The position numbers were made by a program, and so were the translations under genes. A DNA stretch of 64,000 bases from Polytrichum commune (Eukaryota > Streptophyta > Polytrichopsida > Polytrichales > Polytrichaceae), in assembly GCA_950295325.1 (NCBI GenBank), contig OX485804.1, positions 33,916,001 to 33,980,000 of the forward strand. Reading direction: 5' to 3'. This document shows, piece after piece, positions 35,970 to 46,861 of the stretch (position 1 is its first letter; each line of letters opens with the position of its first letter). Below the pieces are notes generated by a model, which was not told where the DNA came from, made no database searches, and saw nothing but the letters and a program-made list of their open reading frames with translations.

Positions 35970-37520
35970 GATTTTTGGCTTGTAAGGTGACACCTCCACT
36001 CTTTGTGGGTAAGAGGTGGTACCAACTAGCTTCTCATGGGCGGAGTAGAGTTGCCTAAAAATTGGGATCCGCCATCAAGCTTCATTCATGAGAGTAGCCA
36101 ATGAGCTTCATCATGAGCCATGGATAAAGCCCATCCTCCCATCCAAGGGTTAGTTGAGTGGGGTGAGTGGTGTCACCACTTTCTCCCTCCATTCTTCGCC
36201 CTGTTGGTCACTAGTCTCTTGGTCTCTTAGTTTGTACCTTGTAGCCTCTCTGGTCATGTAGTGCCAATTAATGGCGCCACCTTTTGATTGTAGTGGAGTT
36301 TAAGGATTTTGGGGATTGATATTCAACTTCTAGAGTGGAGCATATTGGTGATGCTTGAAGGTGGCTTGCGGAGATTCTCATTTGGGACTTTTACTGAGTA
36401 TATTTTTCCAAAGGCAATTAAACCTTGTTGGTTCCCCGTATGATGAGGTTTTTGATTCATGGAAGGGAGAAGGGGAATTTTGATGGTGTGGAATTGAGAG
36501 TTGAATTTAAATAATAAGAGATTTTGATACCTACTAGTAGCATAATATTCTGGAACCACAATTGCACCTTTTGATGCAATTATGTTAATGCAATGGCTAA
36601 CCTCCCTCCCTACCTATTTGTACTTGTATGTATGATTATATGAGTGGTCTTTTTAAGCAATGATGTCCATTTTGGGTGTATTCTCTCATGTAAGAGGGCT
36701 CGTCCAATCTTTTTGGGTGTAGAATTGTACTAGGTACTTCAAGTGTATGATGTTTCAACACCACTCATCTTATATGTGTGCAAATTGGCTCAATTTGGGT
36801 GCACATTGGTGTTTTAAAGGGTTGGAGGCCTAAGATGTTGCAAAGTGCTTTAAAAGTTATGAGATGTGCGTGTTGATCCTCTCATGCATTTGCAAACCCA
36901 TTAAACTTGGAAGCCTCTAGAGGTTTATGGGGCTAGTGCAGTTTCTTTATGTAGCCAATTTCAATGGGCTTGTTCAATCTCAATACGTAGCCAACTTCCC
37001 CCTTACTTTGTGGTGTGTGGCCACATCTAGAGTGTGAATACAAAATTGTGGTGTGTGTGGGCCTCTTATTTGCTTATTATTTTATATTTGGGTCCATTGT
37101 TCACCTTATCAAAGGATAGGTTGGTATAATTTTCATGTGTAATTAGTCGTCGCCACCCAAATCGACACATAGCTTCTGTGCAATTCCCAAATACTTCCTT
37201 TAATATATCTAAATGTAGCCACCCTAAACTCCACAAAAAAAAATCTCAAGCTCGCCACCTTGGTTGCTTTTAAACTCAACATGTAGCCAACCTATTACTT
37301 TGCAAAAAAACAAATAATAAGGGCCAATACCCATCATGGCAATAGTGAGCCTTGTACAATTCACATTTCAACACTTATGGTGTAACTTTTTAACTGTGTA
37401 GGGAATCTTGCCTTCTCTTCTGCAAACAAGACCCAAGGAGCAATCTGAGTTACCATACCTATTAAGTCTTGTCCATTTGTACATAAATAATTGGGTTTTA
37501 AGAATCTATGGCTTATGCAT
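35970..37520. other. Intergenic DNA left of the retrotransposon
   Basis: No gene or element ends were recognised. The last five bases (TGCAT) form the left target-site duplication of the chromovirus. Confidence 0.45.
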
Positions 37521-37773
37521 TGTAACAAAACTCTAATTCCTTGTTGGAAGCTTCTTTGGCATGAACCACCCAACCACAAGGTAAGATAAAAAGACCCTTA
37601 CTCTTGCACAAGAGCCCTTTATATACCTCCCCACCATGCCCGGTTGTCTTACGTTTAACTAAAGTAAAAGCAAGTTCAACTATAATGAACTCTATGCTTT
37701 TACTTTAAACTCATTCTAGATTACAATTATCTTAGTTCTAGTCCAACATGTACCAATAGTGGTCCATGTTACA
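37521..37773 (-). repeat. 3' LTR of the chromovirus
   Basis: This 253-bp terminal repeat starts TGTAAC and ends TGTTACA on the plus strand. It is the 3' LTR because the element reads leftwards. It aligns end to end with 42386-42638 without gaps. Confidence 0.92.
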
Positions 37774-37782
37774 CTCCTCCCC
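37774..37782 (-). other. Polypurine tract
   Basis: The minus strand reads GGGGAGGAG immediately before the 3' LTR. This is the position and composition of the plus-strand primer of an LTR retrotransposon. Confidence 0.75.
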
Positions 37783-37973
37783 ATTTAACTTTGAGCGTCT
37801 CTGCTCAAATAGTACACTATCTTAAACTCCCAAGCCATCAGCTCGCTTCCATTTATGATTGCTTCTTTTATTGATCTTATTGGACACACTAACACTCTCA
37901 ACACCTTTATTTTGTGTTAGCCGTTATTGTGAATGTGCCACGGTGTTCCAATATTCTTTGAGCACTTTTAAAC

Positions 37974-38336
37974 TCAAATTCTTTTCTGGCTCCCAAGAAT
38001 TATGTTCAAGTCCATATCCAAGCCACTTAATGAGGTAAAATTTCTAAGGTCTCGACGACTACCTCTTACCTCATGTGTAAAAACACGTTCAACATTGAAC
38101 AACAATTCATCATCTTCTAGGATTGGTGATGGTGAAGGTTGTACTTTGCCATAAGTCTTATATGACTTTAAAAGTGGGATATGAAAGACATCATGTATTT
38201 TCAATGTCCTTGGCAATTTTAATATGTAAGCCACTTTGTCCACCCTTTTTAATACCTTAGAATGACCAATCCATCTAGGTAGCAACTTTATTGCTCTTGA
38301 CATCTTTAACTTAATGTTAGATGTACTCAACAACAC
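37974..38336 (-). pseudogene. Integrase C-terminus and chromodomain, frameshifted
   Basis: The frame holds the typical module after the integrase core: PRWIGHSKVLKRVDKVAYIL, then LKIHDVFHIPLLKSYK and VERVFTHEVRGSRR. Just after this point the chromodomain signature (KWLGYG..HNSWEPE) continues in another frame, so there is a frameshift inside the chromodomain. The chromodomain directs integration of this group to modified chromatin. Confidence 0.8.
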
Positions 38337-38390
38337 TTGAGTTCCAACATTAAAAGAAATTTCACGTCTCTTTGTATCAACATAGGACTT

Positions 38391-39260
38391 CTATCTATTT
38401 TGTGTTGCTAGCAAATGCTTCTTAGCCTCTTGTATAATACTAGACATTGATTGCACTAAGTCCTTTGCAGCAGTAACATGAAACCTGCTGATCCCAATAT
38501 TCAAAGGTGTCAAAGGATGTTGACCATGATTCAACATAAAAAGAGTAGTTTGAATTGATTCTTGCCAAGCATTATTGTATGCAAACTCAACCAAGAATAA
38601 ATAAATATCCCAATCATCTTGAGTTGAACTAACCTAATGCCTTAGCATATCTTCTAGAATCCTATTAATTCTCTTTGCCTGCCCATCTGTTTGAGGATGA
38701 AAAACTGTAGACATAGTTTATTTTGTGCCCAAAATATTACATAGTGCAACCCAAAACCGACTAGTAAATCAAGTATCTCGATCACTAACTAGTTTTCTAG
38801 GAAGACCATGATACTTATACACAAAATCTATGAATAATGATGTTTCTTTTGTAGTATCTGTGGTCACTGTGGCTATAAAATGAGCCATCTTGCTTAATTT
38901 ATCTACACACACCAATATTGCATCATGCCCTTGTTTTGTATGAGTTAGTTCAGTGATAAAATCAAGGCTAACACATTCCTACTTCTTTTTAGAAATTTCT
39001 AATGGTTGCAATAATCTTGCTGTCCTTGTAGTAGAGGCTTTACTATGTTGACATACATCACATGTATTCACATAAGTCTTGACATCATCCCTCAATTTTG
39101 GCCATACAAAATTGATCTCAATTTGTTTCAAGGTCTTCATAATATCCATATGTCCACTATAAAAAACATCATGATATTCAAAGAGTATATCTTTACAAAG
39201 AAAACCCACATTGGGTACCACAATTACATCTTTGTGGACCGATTTTACTAAATTAACCAG
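38391..39260 (-). pseudogene. Integrase zinc-binding domain and catalytic core, broken
   Basis: The His/Cys zinc-binding region (HMDIMKTLKQIE..FVWPKL..TCDVCQHSKA) lies at about 39000-39200. The core follows leftwards with DFITELTHTKQGHD, LVSDRDT and HPQTDGQAKRINRILEDM, representing the D, D and E positions. At least three in-frame stops interrupt it, so it cannot be functional. Confidence 0.82.
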
Positions 39261-39508
39261 GTTCTTAGACCACAGGTCTGAAACATACCCTGCAATGATC
39301 TTATTAAAGAATTAATTGTCGAATCTAGGGGATTTTTCTAGTGTTGGTCATCTCCATGGGAGCACTCCTCCCAATGTCGGCCGCCACTGATTGGAAGCTA
39401 CGATTTGAAGCGTTTTTTTGTCAGTAAAGCTAACTTGATCCGCTTTTCATCTAATGAGTTTCTGCTTAATGGATTGGCAACATTGCTTCTCCCAGAACGA
39501 TACTCCCA

Positions 39509-39832
39509 TCAATAATGAAAAAATTTCTTCAAATACTTTAACCATTGAGCCTGATGCCTTAACAAATTATGTTGTGATTTTAGATAGGTTAATGAATTGT
39601 GATCTGTAATCACTACACATTTTGAACCTTCTAAATAACAACGCCATGTTCGTAAGGCATGCACAACGGATGTTAATTCTTGATCACCAGTAGTATAATT
39701 TCTTTCGGCAGGTGTAAGCTTACGGCTTTCAAATGCAATTGGCCTACCTTTATGTAAAAAAATTGCCCCTATACCCAACAAGGAAACATCACATATGACT
39801 TCAAATCTTTCACCAAACATTGGTAAACTCAA
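39509..39832 (-). pseudogene. RNase H domain of the retrotransposon
   Basis: The open segment contains DVSLLGIGAIFL, RPIAFESRKLTPAERNYT and YLEGSKCVVITDHNSL. This is the usual Ty3 RNase H pattern, following the reverse transcriptase on the same strand. Confidence 0.85.
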
Positions 39833-40051
39833 AACATGCGTGTGAGTTAACGCATATTTAACCCCTTCAAAAGACTCTTGACATTGATCAATTCAAATGT
39901 ACTTTACATCTTTTATTGTTGAATGAATAAAAAGAACGACTAAGGCTGAATAACTTTGAATAAATTGATGGAAATAATTACTAAGAACCAAGAATGAACG
40001 TAATTGACTTACATCGTTGGGCCTTGTTCATCTAGTTAGCGTATCAATCTT

Positions 40052-40621
40052 TCAAGGGTCGGCCTTAATTCCATTCCTACCGAGCACAAGGTTAACGTAT
40101 TCTAACTCACTCTTTGCAAAACGACACTTAGTCAAGTTAACATATAATTTGTTCTTGCGTTGTATATCGAATACTTTGCGAAAATGTTCAAGGTGTTCTT
40201 CTTGTGTCTTTGAAAACACCAAAATATCATCAAGATATATCAAAACAAACTTTTCCAAGTGTTTTTGAAAACTTTTCATCACCCCTTGGAAAGTTGCAGG
40301 TGCATTACTCAATCCAAAACTCAAGATTCTGAATTGATAATGGCCTAAAGGTACTCTAAATACAGTCTTAGGTACATATTCTTCTAAAATTTGAATTTGA
40401 TGATAACCTTGAGCCAAATCTAATCAACTAAACACGCGAGATTTGGCCAATTGATCAAATAGATCATCAATTCTTGGCAATGGATATCGATTCTTTAAGG
40501 TTTGTTTATTCAAAGCTTTATAACCTATCATCAATCTTAATCCGCCATATTTCTTCTTAACAAATAAGATTGGTGATCCATAAAGTGAAGAGCTTGATCT
40601 ATTTACCCTTTGTGGATACAT
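40052..40621 (-). pseudogene. Reverse transcriptase domain, interrupted
   Basis: [24 protein letters not shown] and, after a stop near 40420, GYHQIQI, FGLSNAPATFQ and the catalytic YLDDILVFS are visible. The YLDD box is intact, but the frame is broken by a stop (between 40417 and 40424) and possibly others. Confidence 0.88.
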
Positions 40622-40844
40622 TCTGTAATCTGCCTATTGGCTTCTTCAATCTCCAAAGGGTTGAATGTATAAATAGGTAAAAAATGTGGTTTATGAGCTT
40701 CTTCTAATGGTATAGTATGGGCCATCTTTCTCTCTGGTGGAAGCCCTGCAAATATGGGTTGAAATATATCTTCATATTCCTTCACCAAAGACCCTACAAG
40801 GTTATTTTCCAACCTTGAAGATGTTTTTTTATTCTGTACATTTT

Positions 40845-41479
40845 TCAAATGAATGAGTAAAGGAATACAACCTTTTCTTTTTCCGTCTTGAATTGCAAAG
40901 CTGACAATATGTTGCCTTGGGGCATAGACTTCTTCTTGCTTGTTATCACACTTTGAATTGTAATTTTCTTATTGCCCTCATGCAATATACAAGCTTTAGA
41001 ATCATAATCAATGTGGGCTCTATGCTTATTCAACCAATTATCTCCCAAAATTAAGTCAAAGCCATCACTTAATTTCATAACCAAACAAGAGACTTGAGAT
41101 TGGTAATGTTGAATTTTCACATGCATATTGACGGTCCCCTTCAATTCAACTTTCAACCATTTTCCAATACTACTTTATCATTATTTTCTTTCACATGTAA
41201 ATCAATACGTTTGACATATGATGAACTCAAATAACAATGACTAGCAATGGTATCTACTAAGATATGCCCATCTATTCCAGAGACTTTCTTTAAAAATTGC
41301 ATAGTTAGACCGTTAGTCGAAATAGAATTCAATAATTTAGGTTGAGGTGGATCATAATATACTTGCAATATGATTCTCTTTGTCAATCCAAAAGCATCTA
41401 CATAGGTGTTTTTACACTCATGTATTAATTGAAATCTTGACAATAATCTATTATGGCCTTGAACCTTTTTCTTCTTCAC
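40845..41479 (-). pseudogene. Retropepsin-like protease region
   Basis: Two overlapping frames show GHILVDTIASHCYLS at the place of the usual D-S/T-G-A-S-H active site and DLILGDNWLNKHRAHIDYD of the second half. The active-site residue after Asp-Thr is Ile, not Gly, and the frame is shifted near 41155. It is inactive. Confidence 0.7.
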
Positions 41480-41819
41480 TAAAATGCAAACCCTCGTCTC
41501 AAAGGTTTTTTTGCTTTTACTTTTACATTAGCACTTATATACTTGGCTAAGTTTTCAGTTAATGAATCAATAAGTAAACAATGACAAAAACCCTTGGAAT
41601 CTACACTAAAAAATGTATATAGTGGGCTTCGGAGATAAGGTTATTGGCTTACTTCATTCATATTAAAGTTCAAAGAATCAAGTACAAAATCAAATGACTT
41701 GCCTATCTTAGCCTCTAAGATTTGAACAAGATAATCCAAAAATTCTAATCTTGATCTCCTTTCAACCTCAACAGACTGCCCACAATCTTTCTGCTGAGGT
41801 TCTAAAAATACTATTCCGC

Positions 41820-42358
41820 TTTGTCACTAGTAGAATTAGACTTTTTAGAAAAAATATTAGCCCTATGGCTCTTTTCTTCACAAAAGTAGCATTTGCCTTC
41901 TTTCTTTAAGGATGCAAGTTATTGTAGTCAATCTCTCTATCATTAGTAAACTTCATGGTAGATTTCTTTTGATTCTTGACTGGACCATCTACTCTTATAG
42001 GATGAGTCTTTTTCTAACCGTTCTTAGTAGATGTAATTCCCAACCCAAAATTAACTTGTTGGAGATTAGTATCTATAGAAACGGCATAGGTAACTAGCCT
42101 CTAAAAATCCTCCCAAGGTTGGGCATCATTCAATGGATCCACCGCTACCTTTAATCTTATTTATGGCTTTAATCCATCAATAAAATAATGAATCTTATCA
42201 CAAACACTCATGGGTGAAGTAACAACTTTTGCACACGAGTTTTGAAACTCTTTGGTATAACTTTTAATTGATGAGTGTTGAGATAACTTACCAAGTTTGG
42301 CATGGGCACGCTTACACTTCATTGGCTCCTTCACTATATTGACTTCCAACATTGCCAA
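41820..42358 (-). pseudogene. gag remnant with damaged zinc knuckle
   Basis: The 5' part matches the retrotransposon gag domain (KLGKLSQHSSIKSYTKEFQN, CDKIHYFIDGLKP). Stops break the frame after GLKP. A zinc knuckle near 41850-41891 reads C-x2-C-x4-H but has Phe where the last Cys should be. The region before the gag domain is missing. Confidence 0.7.
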
Positions 42359-42370
42359 CTTCTAAAACCT

Positions 42371-42382
42371 ACTCTGATACCA
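42371..42382 (-). other. Primer binding site for initiator tRNA-Met
   Basis: The minus strand reads TGGTATCAGAGT three bases inside the 5' LTR. Plant LTR elements primed by initiator methionine tRNA carry TGGTATCAGAGC, so only the last base differs. Confidence 0.85.
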
Positions 42383-42385
42383 AAA

Positions 42386-42638
42386 TGTAATGATATTCTA
42401 ATTCCTTGTTGGAAGCTTCTTTGGCATGAACCACCCAACCACGAGGTAAGATAAAAAGACCCTTACTCTTGCGCAAGAGCCCTTTATATACCTCCCCACG
42501 ATGCCCGATTGTCTTAAGTTTAACTGAAGTAAAAGCAAGTTCAACTATAATGAACTTTGTGCTTTTACTTTAAATTCATTCTAGACTACCATTACCTTAG
42601 TTCTAGTCCAACATGTACCAATAGTGGCCCATGTTACA
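42386..42638 (-). repeat. 5' LTR of the chromovirus
   Basis: This 253-bp terminal repeat starts TGTAAT and ends TGTTACA on the plus strand. It adjoins the primer binding site, so it is the 5' LTR. Confidence 0.92.
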
Positions 42639-45410
42639 TGTATGGTGTATGTAATGGTTGGGTCTAAATGTAAATCTCTAAAGTGTTCAAGAAGATTATC
42701 CATATCTCAATGGTAGAAAAAAAAAAAAAAAACTAGTTGGAGCTTCGACGTTTGTGGTATCTAGATGAACTCATTTGTTGGGAAGGTGAAAATGCAACGA
42801 GTTTTTATGTACTTCGAGCATTTTGTATTATAAGTTGATCTTATTCTAAGAATGGCATTAGAGACTCCAAATTATTCTATATGAGCCCAAAATGGGTGCT
42901 CACATGTGTCTTTAGGCCTGAAGCTATTAGAATTAGAATAGGACATTATTATTAATTACACAAAACACATAAAAAGAGTGCAAGGGTAGGGCTTTAGTTC
43001 TAGTTGAGTTAATGGTAAGGGGTAGTGTTTTAGCTATGTGTGAAAGGTTGGGATTGCATCAAGTTAATTAGCTAGGATGGTTAGATGTAAGTTAGACTGT
43101 GTGAAGTTGGCTTGAGAAGCCCTTGAGTTCAAGTTAGGAAGGGATTGGAAGTTGAGTGTTCGAATTAGGAGTAGTAGGTATGTACATTGGGGGGGGGGGG
43201 GGGGTGCACTGTAACCTAGTTATTCCCGGAGCCAGGAACTGGGTGGCGGTTGAAGCCAGCTCCCGGGGCTCAATTTCTCTCTCGCGCGCAACAGTGGCGT
43301 GGCTGCGGGGCAGGGCCCTATCAAAATCTGAGGGAGGAGAGCATCGATTGACTGCGGGTTTGCAGCCATGGTGGATCATACAGGTTTGCTTTTGCTGGTA
43401 AGAGGGCAGAGCGTAGGCAGATGGTAAGAAAGGCTCTGAACACGGAGAACTGAAGTGGGCGAATGCGGAAGTCTGTTCGGCCAAGGTGAGCTGGGATTTT
43501 GCCACAGTCTGTCAATTGATGACTACTGGGAGGAGCGCCCGAGGGAGAGAAGGCTGGATCCTCGGCAGAAGGTGATGAGGGGAGTTGGATTTTAAAAGCA
43601 TTGCGGTTGACGACATGAGAGGGCCGCAAGTGTACACGGGAATGCGGAAGAATGTGGCAAGGAGTTGGACAGAATCTGAGGAGTGTGGCTAATCCAGGAG
43701 CTGTAGTGTGCGGGGTGAGTAATGTGAGGGAGTTGCCGAATGAAATTAGATGAATCTATAGGGCAGTGTCACATTGTTGCAGGAGGAGTCGAAGAGGGGA
43801 TTGCAATTGAATGGAAGAATGGGTTTTAGGTTGGTCTGATTGCGACCCAGCTCAATGCTGGATCGAAGTGTTCAGGATGTGGAGATTGGGTGGAATCAGG
43901 GAGCAATTGACCTACAAACAGGTTGGTTTGAGGGCCATGCTGCAGCCGGTGAGCGATTCTGAGGCACTGGCGACTAGTAGTGAGAGGCCCATGGAAGCCG
44001 AGGACAAGCTCGACCAATGGTCCTACAGACAGAGCAGACGCTAACTGGGAAGGAAGCTGCCTTGACGTGCAGTGACAGGCTATTTGACGGGCAGTGATGG
44101 GCTCGGTCTGAGTACGGACAATGTAGATTCACAGCTTGAAGAGGGTGATTGAAGGCAGCCGATCTGTTTTAATTCAAAGGGCAGGTGGTCGTGCATTAGG
44201 GGGTAGGGGTACCTCACTTAAAAGATGGCTAGAATTAGAGAGGGGATTAGATTGATTAGTGGCATTAGTTAACTTGTTTAGGTAAGTAGGGCATTAGTGA
44301 AGTAGGTAGGAAGTGTAATGGTCTAAGTAGCATTTTATGTTGGTTTTATGAAAGGAATGTGGGTGTTAAGTGATCACAAGGTGCCAGAGTGTTTTTAAAC
44401 ACTGATTACCTTGTGCTCTCTAAATAAAAGTTGTGAGATTTATAAATGCTTCCATCGGAGAGAGAGTGTGACTCAGTGGCACTAGGTTAGACATACAAAT
44501 CAGGTGCATGTTAGCCTTAACTCTCACCCAGACTAGGACGCATAAAGGGTGGGGTTTTAGGGCTGACACTCTAGTAGGGTCAAATTGGGATGAATAAGCC
44601 GTCAACTTATAGGGCAACAACAACCCACAACAAGAGTGTTGAGAGATTCATGTCTTGTTTATCTTGCTATTTGTTGTTGTTGTGGGTTGTTGAGCAAGAC
44701 TTCAAGACTCTATAATATGTTCATCTTGACTCAAAAAAAAGCAAGATTAATTATGATGCTCCCCATTTGGATTCGTTGCTTTGCACATGTCATGTTTTCT
44801 TTGTTCTCAAAGCCCTACATATGTTGAATTGTTGAAAGTAGCCATAGCTGGTGGCGACTATGTATCTTAGTTCACATTGATAAAATACCTTAGGGGATGC
44901 ACTTAGTATTGAGTAATGAACCCATGTGCAAGAAAAGGGCATTCATTGGAGAATCCGATCACTTCAGATATACACATGATCAACATTTAGCCAGTTTATG
45001 TATGTCGAAAGTCCAGTCAAAACCCCAAACCGAGCTACCTACAACCATGTAAGACAAGTGACCACATAAGGCATTGTTGAAGGGCATTTGAAAATCGGTA
45101 AGTATCGCGTGGGTTAGTAAGAGCTCCATTCACTTACAGATGTAATTTTTTAGAAGATTTGGCTTAGCTCAAGATAATGTGAGTCGTTTTGATAAGTGTA
45201 GAAGAGAACTCGGAGTTGCATTGATAATTAAGGTCGGACCATTTGCTTGAGGAGGCATCTCAGAAGAGAAGGATTTCAGTAGTTGAACCTTGGATGTGGC
45301 TCTTAAACGAGTCGATCGACCTCTCAGTACCAGGGGATGTCTGCTACAGAGCTACTGCATTGGCAGTTTAGTGCAAGATAACACGACTACGTTTCGAGTG
45401 TGATACCATG
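42639..45410. other. Intergenic DNA with homopolymer runs and a GC-rich patch
   Basis: A poly(A) run lies near 42716-42732 and a run of 16 G at 43189-43204. The patch 43205-44170 is richer in G and C and has open frames on both strands without recognisable domains. GTGACCACATAAGGC near 45058 is the reverse complement of a word at the left end of family M4 (33196). Confidence 0.4.
44614..44693. repeat. CAACAACCC inverted repeat
   Basis: CAACAACAACCCACAACAA on the left and TTGTTGTTGTTGTGGGTTGT on the right can pair imperfectly around a loop of about 40 nt. It may be the end of a foldback element; nothing else supports a class. Confidence 0.4.
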
Positions 45411-45796
45411 CAATGTTCAAGATCGAAGTCTTCAATGCCCTTCAAATGCGATTTGGCCCTTCAAAGTATACCTCTCTCAAAATAGTCCTTCAAAACACAA
45501 TCCCAAATTGAAAATGAAGGCATCATCACTTGAAGTCCTCAATATCATCTGCCCGTCACAAGAACCAACAAGCATGGGACTTTGTCACTACAAGAAGTGG
45601 AGTTAGATGGTTGATTCTTAATTCTTCACACTGTACTTGAAAAATTTACCATATAATTCATGCACAAGTTTAATATGAGCCTTGTATTTCATTTCTATGT
45701 TCTTCGATTGACGTCTCGGATTCGAACCAACCCTTCAGCTGAAGAGCTCAAATTTGAGAGCCCTTCAAAATGAAACTCATATGAGGGCTTCAATCT
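45411..45796 (+). repeat. Dispersed repeat B, copy 1
   Basis: The segment from CAATGTTCAAGATCGAAGTC to GAGGGCTTCAATCT is matched in direct orientation over its whole length by 55372-55757. Conserved words include AAGAACCAACAAGCAT, TTAGATGGTTGATTCTTAAT and AAATGAAACTCATATGAGGG. It is non-coding and of unknown class. Confidence 0.75.
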
Positions 45797-45834
45797 GCTA
45801 CACACACTAGCATAAACCCTAAACCCTAAATCCC

Positions 45835-46859
45835 GCTGGTTACATGTTGACATCTTCCGGTTTTTCTTTCATTCATTTGAGGTATATTCTTCTATAGATT
45901 CCTCTAAAATGATCGGTAATCCTCCTGAAGTCTCCAACTTCAACCGGTTTTCTCAAACTCAACCTGTTCATCTGTAACCAACCGCTGGTTCTTCCCAGGC
46001 ATAGGTGTACAAGCCTTAAGTATATATCTCACACCTACAATGTTGACGATGGTGTCGAGCTCACTACACCCAACAAATCATGGAATGTGGGTGAGCGCGC
46101 GGATTAAACCGATGTGGCCCTCTTACAATCTCGACTACTACGTCTACACCCCTTTCCACAAGTCAATTGTATTTGCTTACTGTGCATCAAAGTTGCATGC
46201 TGTAGCCTTCTCCATTTTCAACTGCGATGTGGTGTTGACTCATTTGCTCAACTTACTTCTTTCAATAATTAGCCTGGTCCATCTGGCATATATATACATA
46301 TATATGAACTTGTTATAATGCCTTGGAACTCGAGTGTTCTGATGTTGCAGTCATGGGTGATGTGCTTCATGAATGCTCTTACAAATGTGATCGTTGATAT
46401 CCCACGCATGCCAGTCCGTGCTGGTGTGAACAGGGTGGAACTTGTCAGGACCTTTTCCAAAAGGATGGGGGTGGTACAGCACAACAACCGTTATGGGATA
46501 TAAGATAGTGCAAGCAGGGAAAAGTGCAAGAGGAAGAAAACAAGACTTGGAAGAGGAACCACACACCACAACTTCCAAATAATAGGGCAAGCCCCGCCCA
46601 GTTGCCGTCCGTGTCCACATCAATGATCGGGGAGAGCCGGCAGTTAGTTACAGATGATCCAGTTGAGTTTGAGAAATAACCGGTTGAAGCTCCAGACTGC
46701 AGGAAAATTACCCATCATTTGAGAAGAATCTATATAATATACCCCAATTTGATAAAGGAAAAGCGAAGGATGTCAACATGTAACTGGTTGGACTTGCATG
46801 TAACTAAAACTAGGATCTCAACCGATTATGCATGCCCAAAAATCTCCCCAATCACTGAG
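45835..46859. mobile_element. Element bounded by inverted copies of repeat A (Mutator/Pack-MULE-like?)
   Basis: Repeat A at 45835-46001 is inverted relative to repeat A at 46621-46859. Both contain GTTGAGTTTGAGAAA, AACCGGTTGAAG and GATGTCAACATGTAAC in one orientation. They enclose about 600 bp that looks gene-like: frames MWVSARIKPMWPSYNLDYYV (from 46040) and MNALTNVIVDIPRMPVRAGV (from about 46368), followed by a TATA-rich stretch. Long inverted ends around a gene-like interior fit a Pack-MULE, but repeat A also occurs singly at 55131 and 55782. Confidence 0.45.
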
Positions 46860-46861
46860 TC

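Larger units (their letters stand above)
37521..42638 (-). mobile_element. Ty3-type chromovirus LTR retrotransposon, inactive
   Basis: A complete 5,118-bp element on the minus strand has two LTRs of 253 bp (37521-37773 and 42386-42638), each bounded by TG and CA. Flanking bases are TGCAT and TGTAT, a 5-bp target duplication with one change. By my hand count, the LTRs differ at about 17 positions. Minus-strand order is gag, protease, reverse transcriptase, RNase H, integrase, chromodomain, which defines a chromovirus. Several in-frame stops and frameshifts show it is dead. The gag N-terminus appears deleted, because the conserved gag domain starts only about 13 bases from the primer site. Confidence 0.92.

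Noticed and set aside
43134-44044. Several overlapping frames of 60-120 codons on both strands
   Set aside because: The GC-rich patch lowers stop frequency on all frames. None shows a domain, and splice signals do not support a gene.
42639-44460. A second LTR element suggested by an AATAAA word near 44425
   Set aside because: No second terminal repeat or primer binding site could be found.
45709-45735. tRNA or SINE B-box-like GGTTCGAATCC (minus strand)
   Set aside because: No A box lies at the right distance, and a tRNA cloverleaf cannot be drawn. The related copy at 55675 lacks the match.
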